Source: Myxococcales bacterium
Lineage (GTDB): Bacteria > Myxococcota > Myxococcia > Myxococcales > Anaeromyxobacteraceae
NCBI GenBank assembly: GCA_021784995.1
Contig: JAJYHA010000091.1
Span: 1-8,406 of the forward strand
DNA length: 8,406 nt
Direction: 5' to 3'
A program made the translations under genes and the position numbers. Each line of letters opens with the position of its first letter. Position 1 is the stretch's first letter. The notes below the pieces were generated by a model. The model was given only the letters and a program-made list of their open reading frames with translations, had not been told where the DNA came from and did no database searches. Shown here in pieces: positions 1 through 6,006 of the stretch.

Positions 1-89
1 TGACCAGGCTGCTCGCCTCGGCGACGAAGCAGAACGGTCAGACGAAGTCGGAGTACAGCGTGATCCGGAGCGGCATCCCCGGGTGCTAA
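1..89 (+). CDS. C-terminal fragment of an unrecognised protein
   Basis: The frame beginning at base 3 is open from the window edge to the TAA at 87-89 and encodes 28 residues ending in SGIPGC. Nearly every codon ends in G or C, as in the clear genes here, which supports real coding sequence. The fragment is polar, with no membrane segment and no heme motif; a cysteine is the last residue. I do not recognise the family, and 28 residues are too few to assign a function. It is convergent with the sulfur operon, whose last gene ends 98 bp away, so it is probably a separate transcription unit. Confidence 0.6.
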   Translation, partial: TRLLASATKQNGQTKSEYSVIRSGIPGC

Positions 90-130
90 CCGGACCGCGT
101 CGCCGCCGCCAGCGCCGGAGCGGTGCTTGG

Positions 131-166
131 GGGGGGGCCGCCCGCCCCTCCCCGGGCGGGCGCCCC
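131..166. terminator. GC-rich hairpin between convergent genes
   Basis: CCGCCCG at 138-144 pairs perfectly with CGGGCGG at 153-159 around an 8-nt loop, and outer G and C runs (131-135, 163-166) could extend the structure. It lies between the end of the plus-strand fragment (89) and the end of the minus-strand operon (187), where a bidirectional terminator would be expected. No T tract follows on either strand, so it is not a textbook intrinsic terminator. Confidence 0.3.
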
Positions 167-186
167 GACCGTCGCGGAGAGCGCGG

Positions 187-1518
187 CTACCCGCACCCGC
201 CCTTCACCGCCACCTTGGCCTTGAGCTTCACCTTCTTCTGGAAGGCGTAGGTCGGCCAGACGATCCCCTCGTGCTCCCCGCCCTCCGGCTCCCCCTCGGT
301 CGCCACCAGCTGCCCGCACGGTGAGCGGAAGTCGGGCGAGCTGGGGAGCTCCGGCCAGGCGGCCGGCAGGCTGGAGCCGGTCGCGTAGGCGAAGCGCCAC
401 GCGAGGGCGTCCGGATCGGCGGGGGCCGGGACGGCCCGCTCGGCGATGCAGGCGGGGACGGGGTAGAGCTCGAGCCAGCGGTCGATCCCGCCGTCCAGGA
501 CGTAGAGGTTGTTGGCGCCGAGCGCCTTGAGCTCCTTCCACGCGGCCAGCTCGGCCGGCTCGCCGTTCCCCACCAGGAAGGTCACGGTGCTCGCCGGGGC
601 GTCGAGGAACCCCTTCAGCACCGCGGGTCGGGCGAGGTCCCCGGGGGCCACCCGGCGCGCCCCGCCCAGGTGGAACAGGTTGAAGTCGTGCTCGTCGCGC
701 AGGTCGACGACGTTCACCTGCAGGTTCAGGTCCTTGCGCAGGGCGACCACCTCCGCGGGGTGGACGAAGATGCTCCGGTCCTCGACCGGCTGCGCCGCCG
801 CCGGCCCCAGGAGGGCGAACTTCTCGGCGGGGGTGGGCTGGCCGCGGGCCATCACCACCACGGTGGCCAGGACGATCGCGGCCGCCGCGGCGAAGCCGGT
901 CCGGCCGGGGCGGAGCGAGATCTCGGCCCAGGGCTTCCCCTGCCCGAAGCGGGCCACGGCGAGATCGCCGAGCCAGAAGAGGAGCAGGGCCATGGCGACC
1001 AGGAGCAGCAGGGTCGCCCCCACCGGGAGCCCGAGCCAGTCGGCCAGGGTGAACCGACCCATCGCCGAGGAGAAGAAGAACCCCTGGAAGCCGGAGACCG
1101 TCTCCCCGAAGGCCCAGATCCCGGTCAGCACCCCGACGAGGAAGACCATCCCGTCGACCTTCAGCGTCGAGGCGGCGACGATCGAGGTGCCGGGGCAGAA
1201 GCCGCCGAGCACGAAGCCGACGCCCATGATGAGGCCGCCGACGATCCCCGGCCAGAGGTAGGTCGGGTTGATCCAGACCCGGCTCATGTCGAGGAGGCCG
1301 AAGGCGGTCGCGCCGGCGATGAGGACCGCGGCCACGATCATCCCGGTGAACATCACCTTCAGGACGGTCATGTCCTTCAGGTAGAACTGGGCGGCGAGCT
1401 TGCGGGTGTCCCCGAAGCCGCCCATCTCCAGGGCGGCGCCGAAGCCGGCGCCGATCGCCCCGAAGAGGAGCGCGGTGCCGACGGGGCCGAGGGTGGCTGC
1501 GAGATCGATGGGGAGCAT
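187..1518 (-). CDS. YeeE/YedE sulfur transporter fused to a degenerate rhodanese domain
   Basis: 443 residues. Residues 1-230 form a YeeE/YedE-type membrane domain with about six hydrophobic segments (near 13-35, 53-75, 90-107, 121-137, 163-184, 207-224) and the family motif GFCPGTS at 106-112 with Cys108. YeeE/YedE proteins such as TsuA import thiosulfate or related sulfur species using conserved cysteines. Residues 248-350 have a rhodanese fold signature (VVDLRDEHDF at 270-279, LDGGIDRWLE at 341-350), but the active-site loop reads FLVGNGEPAE and lacks the catalytic cysteine. A tail follows (355-443) with Cys357, Cys401 and Cys442, ending in a lysine-rich stretch and GGCG. Lys195, Arg203 and Arg206 precede the last membrane segment, so the positive-inside rule puts the rhodanese part in the periplasm (inference). 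AGGAG at 1526-1530 sits 7 nt before the ATG. It is the last gene of the operon, 19 bp after its partner. Confidence 0.88.
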   Translation of the reverse strand: MLPIDLAATLGPVGTALLFGAIGAGFGAALEMGGFGDTRKLAAQFYLKDMTVLKVMFTGMIVAAVLIAGATAFGLLDMSRVWINPTYLWPGIVGGLIMGVGFVLGGFCPGTSIVAASTLKVDGMVFLVGVLTGIWAFGETVSGFQGFFFSSAMGRFTLADWLGLPVGATLLLLVAMALLLFWLGDLAVARFGQGKPWAEISLRPGRTGFAAAAAIVLATVVVMARGQPTPAEKFALLGPAAAQPVEDRSIFVHPAEVVALRKDLNLQVNVVDLRDEHDFNLFHLGGARRVAPGDLARPAVLKGFLDAPASTVTFLVGNGEPAELAAWKELKALGANNLYVLDGGIDRWLELYPVPACIAERAVPAPADPDALAWRFAYATGSSLPAAWPELPSSPDFRSPCGQLVATEGEPEGGEHEGIVWPTYAFQKKVKLKAKVAVKGGCG

Positions 1519-1537
1519 GTGGTCTCTCCTGGGACGG

Positions 1538-2062
1538 TCAGGTCCAGAGCCGGCGGACGAACCAGGCGAGCGCGTACCCGCTGGCGAAGATGGCGAAGGC
1601 GAAGGCCAGGCTCCCGGCCGAGAGGGTCGCGACCCCGGAGAGCGCCTGCCCCGAGGTGCAGCCCCGGGCCATGCGCGCCCCGTAGCCCATGATCGCGCCG
1701 CCGGTCAGGGCGAAGAAGACCCGGGCCGGGGTGGAGATCCGGGGGCCCTTCCGGAACTCGAGCTTGAAGCGCCGGTTGACGAGGCCGGAGACCAGCCCCC
1801 CGACCGCCGTCCCGACCAGCATGTAGACCTCGGAGGAGGCCCAGGGGTTCTTCCGCCCGCCGGCGATGTCGGCGAAGTAGGCGTTCCGGTCCACGTGCCC
1901 GGGCGCGAACCAGCTCAGGACGCCGGTCTGCACGTGGGTCAGCGCCCCCGAGGCGCCGAGCCCTCCGCCGGTGATGAAGAAGGCGAGGAAGAGCACCACG
2001 CCGAGCAGCGTCCCGGCGAGGTACGGGTTCACGTAGGGACGCGCTTCCTTGGTGGTGGCCAT
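1538..2062 (-). CDS. half-size YeeE/YedE family membrane protein
   Basis: 174 residues from an ATG preceded by GGAG (2069-2072) at 6-nt spacing. The frame stays open far upstream, but that part is a shadow of the cytochrome gene; MATTKEARPY starts 2 bp after the preceding TGA. Hydrophobic segments lie near 13-31, 80-95, 114-128 and 148-169. The hallmark is GGAIMGYGARMARGCTSG (121-138) with Cys135, the conserved sulfur-contacting cysteine motif of YeeE/YedE (TsuA-like) transporters. Full-length members contain two such halves, so this protein and the next gene's membrane domain (Cys108) probably form one transporter as a heterodimer (inference). The likely cargo is thiosulfate or another sulfane-sulfur species, but the sequence does not fix the substrate. 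The loop at 50-78 is unusually long and polar. Confidence 0.88.
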   Translation of the reverse strand: MATTKEARPYVNPYLAGTLLGVVLFLAFFITGGGLGASGALTHVQTGVLSWFAPGHVDRNAYFADIAGGRKNPWASSEVYMLVGTAVGGLVSGLVNRRFKLEFRKGPRISTPARVFFALTGGAIMGYGARMARGCTSGQALSGVATLSAGSLAFAFAIFASGYALAWFVRRLWT

Positions 2063-2064
2063 GT

Positions 2065-4323
2065 TCAGCTCCGCTCCGGCGCGGCCTCGCCCGGGTCGAC
2101 CGCCTGGTAGCCGGTGATCATCGACTCCAGGTGCTCGGTGGGCGTGCGGCCGGTGGTGACGAGGTAGACGTGCAGGACGAAGAAGGAGAGGAAGAGCCAG
2201 GACCCTGCGTTGTGGAGCGGCGCCACGTAGTGGAGGCCGCCGAGCGCGGTGGCCACGTCCGGCCAGTGGCCGACCGCCCAGATGAGCAGCCCGGTCACGA
2301 TCTGGAGCGGGAAGAGGACGTTGAGGAGGGCCAGGTAGGTGACCTGCTGCAGCGGGTTGAGCTTGTGGCCCGGCGCGTTGGTGGGGTGGGGCCCGCCGAA
2401 GAAGATGCCGCGCGACTGGTAGGCCATGTGCTCGAGCGCCCGCGCCAGGAACCCGTGGGGCTCGGGGATGAAGTTCCGGATCGCCCGCGTGGTCAGGTGA
2501 TAGAAGAGCGCCAGGAAGGCGTTCAGCATCAGGAGCACGGCGAACACGTTGTGGAGCGACACCGCCCGCGGGAGGTCGATGAGCCAGCGGGGCGTGGCGG
2601 AGTGGATCTCCAGGCCGCTCACGATGAGGAGCACCCCGGAGAGCGCCATGGTCCAGTGCCAGAGCCGCTCGTACCGGCCGAAGACGTAGGCCCGCCCGCC
2701 GTCCGCGTGCGCGTGCCGGGTCCGCGCCTTGCGCAGCACGAACCGGACCAGGCCGTGGGCCGCCACCCCGAGGAAGACCGCCACGAAGAGGGCGAAGCCG
2801 AGGGTGTTGGTGAGCCCCTCCCGCGAGTGGCCGAGCACGTGGAGCTTGCCGGGGGCGGCCTCGCGGTCGCGCTCCAGGACGAGCGAGCCGTCCTCGCCCG
2901 GCGTCAGCACGCCGGCGAGCTCGACCCGCGACCCCTCGCGAGGCCGGGGCGGCGTCCCGCCGGGGAGGTACCCGGCCACGACGAAGCGCGCGGACATCCG
3001 CGAGTCGCCGGAGTGGCACTCGGAGCAGTCGCGCAGCGCCCGGTCGCGCGACGGCACGCCATGGCCGAGCGGGTAGGTGTCGAGCGTCCCCTCGATCACC
3101 GGGTCGACGACCCCGAGGACCGCGAGCCGACCGGCCACCAGGTCGGCCTTGCGCCGGGAGTCGAGCCGGAGCTCGCTCTCCTCCAGGCGGCCGTCGTGGT
3201 TCGCGTCGAACCGCTCCAGCACCGCCGGCGCGTAGGCGTTGCCCTCGAGGTAGGCGCGGGCCACCAGCTCGGGCGGGACCTCGGCGCGGGTCGCGCCCGA
3301 GATCCAGCGGAACCGGCTCACGGTGTTGACCGGCGCCAGGCGGGTGACGCCGTCCTGCTCCTGGCGCTCGACGAGGAGGGGCCGGAACGGCCGGATGGTG
3401 GCGGCGTTCAGCGACTCGCCGGGCCGCGGCGAGGCGTTCCGGTAGCGGACCACCGGCTTGCCGGCGGTGGTGACGACGGTGGCGTCCACCATCTCCAGGG
3501 CGAGCCCCATCGGCGCCGCGACGTGGCACGCCTGGCAGGCGAGCACGGTCATGTGGCGGCTGCGATAGGGGAGGAACTCGTGCGCCTGGAGGGCGTCGTG
3601 GCAGGAGCGGCAGCCCTGCTCGACGAACCGGTGGTCGGGGCGCACCAGGAACTCGGCGGTCGTCGCGCGCCGCGGGTCGTCGGTGAGGTAGCGCAGCGCG
3701 GTGTGCCGCTCGGCCACCCGCCCCGGGTTGTTGCTCGCGTAGTGGCAGGCGACGCAGTCGACGAGCTTCGCCGCGTGGACGTCCCAGGGCGACTCGAGCT
3801 TCGCCTTCCCCTGGAGGTCGAGGAAGGAGTCGGCCATCCGCTGCGGCGCCACGATCGCCCCCTCCCCCTGGGTGAGGGAGAGGGTCCGGCCCGGCGCGCC
3901 GCCCGGGGAGGAGTAGTCGGGCGGGATGGCCACCGGCGCCGCCCCGTCCGAGATCAGGCCGTGGCAGCGGCCGCAGCTGGCGGCCCGCGGCGCCCCGATC
4001 CGGATGGCGGCGCGGACCAGCCGCCCCTCGGCGTCGAGGGTCTCCGCGCGGACGTCGAGCGCCCCTCCGTCGACGTGGCACTGGACGCAGGTCGCCGTGA
4101 CGGCCGGCCCGGCGTGCCGGCTGTGGGCCGCGATGTACGCGGCGTCGTGGCAGGCGCCGCAGGTCCGCTCGACCGAGATCGCCCCCGCGGCGCGGGTCGG
4201 GTGGCCGGCGGCGTCGAGCGGCGCGAAGACCGGGTGGATGGGGTTGACGGCCTGCTGGCCGAGCGCCGGCGCGGCGAGCGAGACGGCGAGCGCGACGAGG
4301 GTCGGGCGGATCCGGCGGTTCAC
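2065..4323 (-). CDS. heptaheme cytochrome c fused to cytochrome b561-like quinol oxidoreductase domain
   Basis: 752 residues starting at GTG. Residues 1-22 look like a Sec signal peptide with likely cleavage after ALG. Seven CXXCH c-heme sites begin at Cys55, 79, 117, 190, 238, 263 and 433. An EF-hand-like loop (373-384, DANHDGRLEESE) lies between hemes six and seven. From about 506 there are five hydrophobic helices (506-530, 555-573, 588-611, 664-685, 704-724) with histidines 556, 591, 609, 704 and 718 placed as b-heme ligands, as in the b-type subunits of the NiFe-hydrogenase/thiosulfate reductase group. The likely role is oxidising menaquinol in the membrane and passing electrons through the periplasmic c hemes to the octaheme enzyme encoded just upstream, with which it overlaps by 4 bp. 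Its own redox partner or catalytic site is not evident. Domain assignment is strong; the electron direction is inferred. Confidence 0.88.
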   Translation of the reverse strand: MNRRIRPTLVALAVSLAAPALGQQAVNPIHPVFAPLDAAGHPTRAAGAISVERTCGACHDAAYIAAHSRHAGPAVTATCVQCHVDGGALDVRAETLDAEGRLVRAAIRIGAPRAASCGRCHGLISDGAAPVAIPPDYSSPGGAPGRTLSLTQGEGAIVAPQRMADSFLDLQGKAKLESPWDVHAAKLVDCVACHYASNNPGRVAERHTALRYLTDDPRRATTAEFLVRPDHRFVEQGCRSCHDALQAHEFLPYRSRHMTVLACQACHVAAPMGLALEMVDATVVTTAGKPVVRYRNASPRPGESLNAATIRPFRPLLVERQEQDGVTRLAPVNTVSRFRWISGATRAEVPPELVARAYLEGNAYAPAVLERFDANHDGRLEESELRLDSRRKADLVAGRLAVLGVVDPVIEGTLDTYPLGHGVPSRDRALRDCSECHSGDSRMSARFVVAGYLPGGTPPRPREGSRVELAGVLTPGEDGSLVLERDREAAPGKLHVLGHSREGLTNTLGFALFVAVFLGVAAHGLVRFVLRKARTRHAHADGGRAYVFGRYERLWHWTMALSGVLLIVSGLEIHSATPRWLIDLPRAVSLHNVFAVLLMLNAFLALFYHLTTRAIRNFIPEPHGFLARALEHMAYQSRGIFFGGPHPTNAPGHKLNPLQQVTYLALLNVLFPLQIVTGLLIWAVGHWPDVATALGGLHYVAPLHNAGSWLFLSFFVLHVYLVTTGRTPTEHLESMITGYQAVDPGEAAPERS

Positions 4324-5738
4324 TGGCGACCTCCGATCTTGATCGGGTCACCGGCGTAGCCCAGGGCCTTCCAGTCGAGGCGGGAGTGGTCCCCGTGGCA
4401 GTCGGTGCAGGTGAGCGCCCGCTCCTTGGGCGCGACCATGTGGGAGAGCGGCCAGTCCATCTCCGTCGGCGCGAAGCCGAACTTGCCGCTGAAGGGAAGG
4501 TTCGAGAGCTTGGCGCCGAGCGTGAGCGCGCTCGGCCAGTCGAAGGTGGTCCAGTAGCCGCCCGGGCCGCCGGTGAGGGGGGGGAGCAGGTAGTCGTTCA
4601 CCGCGTCGTAGGGCTGCTTGGCCAGGTGGATCTTGTAGGGCCAGATGCGGGCGGTCGGATCCCGGATCGAGCCGCGGGGCGGGTTCAGGACCGTGGTGCG
4701 GGTCGGGTCGAGCTTGTCGCCGAGGAGGTACCGGTCGACGGTGCCGTTGAACCACCGGTACTCCGGGAGCGCGCCCTGCTCGTAGGTGAACTCGCCCTTG
4801 ATCTTGAGGTAGTGGTGCACGTCGTCCTTGCGGCTCGCGTCCCCCGCCTTGCTCCAGTCCCAGGTCGCCTTGGTCGGCACCTTCCCGGCGAAGGACGGGA
4901 TGTGGCAGGTCTGGCAGGCGACGGCCGAGAGGTGGGCGTTGATCCGCTCGTCCCGGTGGGCCGGCTTCACGTGGCAGCCGGTGCACGAGACGCCGTGCGA
5001 GTCCTCGACGCTCACCGAGAAGGCGCGGCCCGGGATCTGGTGGTCCGGCGACCGGTGGCAGTCGACGCAGAGGAACTGCAGCCGGCCCATGTGGACTGCC
5101 GCGCTCTCCAGCGGGTGGTTGAGCGAGGAGTCGAGGTCGCCGTGCTTCACCCCCTGGCCGCCGCCGCCGTAGGCGTGGCAGGTGAGGCAGTTCTCGCGCC
5201 GGGGGGTCCCGACCGAGCGCGCCACCGCCGCGAGGTCGGTGCCGGCGACGGGCGTGCCGAAGTCCCCCTTCACGTAGGAGTTGCTCCCCTCGTGGCAGAC
5301 CAGGCAGTCGACGTTCGCCGGATCCTTGAAGTCGAAGGAGTCGTCCTTCCAGCCGTTGCCGATGTGGCACTTCATGCAGGACTTGTTGTTGCCGCGGGTG
5401 GTGATGCAGAAGTTGTTGATCAGGTTCTTCTTGCCGATGCGGACCTCACCGGCGTGGCCCGGCACCGCCACCGGGTCTCCGACCCAGCTCCAGTGCGAGG
5501 TCTTCATGATCGAGGCCGCGTCCGGGTGGCACTTGAGGCAGGCGCGGCTCACGTCCTCCGCCCGCTCGAACTTCCCGGTGATGACCGCCGCGTGGTCGAA
5601 GTGCGGCCGGACCGGCCTGACGAACTGCGCCTCCCTGCCTTCGCGGGGAGCGGCCGCTGGCCGGAGCGCGATGGCGACGCCGATGCCGCCGCCGATGATC
5701 AGCGCCACCAGGGCAGCCAGGATCCATGGACTCTTCAT
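4320..5738 (-). CDS. otr: octaheme cytochrome c, tetrathionate reductase (OTR) family
   Basis: 472 residues with exactly eight CXXCH sites, beginning at Cys67, 121, 145, 184, 224, 252, 275 and 444. This count, the conserved segment NNFCITTRGNNKSCMKCH (108-125), and the long heme-free stretch between hemes seven and eight (280-443) match the octaheme tetrathionate reductase family typified by Shewanella OTR. That enzyme reduces tetrathionate in vitro and also nitrite and hydroxylamine; its physiological substrate is less certain. Residues 4-25 are hydrophobic after a single lysine, with no clear cleavage site, so the protein is probably anchored in the inner membrane and faces the periplasm. 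In OTR the active-site heme has a lysine ligand; which lysine serves here cannot be settled by eye. GGAAGG lies about 8 nt before the ATG. It is the first gene of the operon, directly downstream of the divergent regulator's intergenic region. Confidence 0.9.
   Translation of the reverse strand: MKSPWILAALVALIIGGGIGVAIALRPAAAPREGREAQFVRPVRPHFDHAAVITGKFERAEDVSRACLKCHPDAASIMKTSHWSWVGDPVAVPGHAGEVRIGKKNLINNFCITTRGNNKSCMKCHIGNGWKDDSFDFKDPANVDCLVCHEGSNSYVKGDFGTPVAGTDLAAVARSVGTPRRENCLTCHAYGGGGQGVKHGDLDSSLNHPLESAAVHMGRLQFLCVDCHRSPDHQIPGRAFSVSVEDSHGVSCTGCHVKPAHRDERINAHLSAVACQTCHIPSFAGKVPTKATWDWSKAGDASRKDDVHHYLKIKGEFTYEQGALPEYRWFNGTVDRYLLGDKLDPTRTTVLNPPRGSIRDPTARIWPYKIHLAKQPYDAVNDYLLPPLTGGPGGYWTTFDWPSALTLGAKLSNLPFSGKFGFAPTEMDWPLSHMVAPKERALTCTDCHGDHSRLDWKALGYAGDPIKIGGRQ
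4329..4334 (-). promoter_or_regulatory. strong Shine-Dalgarno fixing a GTG start
   Basis: On the minus strand GGAGGT lies 5 nt upstream of GTG at 4323-4321. The GTG overlaps the octaheme gene's stop as GTGA, typical of translational coupling. It also puts the start directly before a good signal peptide, which settles the non-ATG start. Confidence 0.8.
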
Positions 5739-5789
5739 CGCGGTTGCCTTCCATTCGTCGTGCGAGCGCCTGGGCCGCCCGGCGGCGCT

Positions 5790-5804
5790 GCGACGCAGCG
5801 TCGC
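5790..5804. repeat. 15-bp palindrome, possible operator
   Basis: GCGACGC-A-GCGTCGC is a perfect palindrome with 7-bp arms around one base. It lies about 52 bp upstream of the octaheme cytochrome ATG, in the divergent intergenic region. The GCGAC half-site recurs at 5954 and 5971, and its complement GTCGC at 5811. It could bind a dimeric regulator or form a hairpin in the operon's 5' leader. Confidence 0.45.
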
Positions 5805-5806
5805 GA

Positions 5807-5818
5807 GCGTGTCGCGCG
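5807..5818 (-). repeat. left arm of 12-bp intergenic inverted repeat
   Basis: GCGTGTCGCGCG here is the exact reverse complement of bases 5968-5979, about 150 bp away across the same intergenic region. It sits 2 bp beyond the 15-bp palindrome. Its position near the operon end of the region, mirrored by a copy at the regulator end, suggests a shared protein-binding site. Confidence 0.45.
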
Positions 5819-5819
5819 T

Positions 5820-5834
5820 TCAACCACATGGCCA
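5820..5834 (-). promoter_or_regulatory. weak candidate sigma-54 (-24/-12) promoter for the operon
   Basis: Read on the minus strand, TGGC (5834-5831) is followed at correct sigma-54 spacing by TTGA (5823-5820), against a consensus of TGGCAC-N5-TTGC. The -24 core matches but the normally conserved C at -12 is A, and CACG is not kept. It would start transcription about 70 nt before the octaheme cytochrome ATG. It is plausible mainly because a sigma-54 activator is encoded next door. Confidence 0.22.
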
Positions 5835-5919
5835 CACAATGTATTTTCGTGTACGACGGCGCCGGCTCTGCCCGGCGTGTTTCTCGCTTGTCACGCTTTG
5901 CGCGCCGCGTGCCGTGGCC

Positions 5920-5948
5920 TGGATGCTGGAACGGCGGGCGGTTATGAT
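5920..5948 (+). promoter_or_regulatory. candidate sigma-70-type promoter for the regulator
   Basis: TATGAT at 5943-5948 matches the -10 consensus at 5 of 6 positions. Seventeen bases upstream, TGGATG (5920-5925) matches TTGACA at only 3 of 6. Transcription would start near 5955, giving a leader of about 52 nt. The GCGACACG copies at 5954-5978 would lie on the start site, which could allow autoregulation. Confidence 0.3.
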
Positions 5949-5953
5949 CCGGT

Positions 5954-5979
5954 GCGACACGTCGTTTCGCGCGACACGC
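5954..5979 (+). repeat. tandem GCGACACG copies, including right arm of the inverted repeat
   Basis: GCGACACG occurs at 5954-5961 and again at 5971-5978, 17 bp start to start. The second lies inside CGCGCGACACGC (5968-5979), the exact reverse complement of 5807-5818. All three copies are in the 268-bp region between divergent genes. The 17-bp periodicity is not an integral number of helical turns. Confidence 0.45.
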
Positions 5980-6006
5980 AACATGGCGTTTCAGAACGGG
6001 TGAAAC

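Noticed and set aside
2063..4351. Upstream extension of the half-size YeeE frame to about 937 residues
   Set aside because: The added part is an out-of-frame reading of the cytochrome fusion and is Arg/Pro-rich. The ATG at 2062 has a ribosome site and begins the membrane protein.
2131..4359. Long plus-strand open frame opposite the cytochrome c/b fusion
   Set aside because: It is a biased Arg/Gly/Glu/Val-rich translation antisense to a gene with seven heme motifs and a signal peptide, so it is a GC artefact.
5888..5903. Possible plus-strand sigma-54 promoter (TGTCACG, with GC at -12 spacing)
   Set aside because: The -24 GG is GT and the TT before the -12 GC is missing. The TATGAT box downstream is a better promoter candidate for the regulator.
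5984..6003. Six-codon leader-like open frame (ATG to TGA) just before the regulator
   Set aside because: It has no ribosome site, no codon pattern suggesting attenuation and no pairing hairpins; chance explains it.
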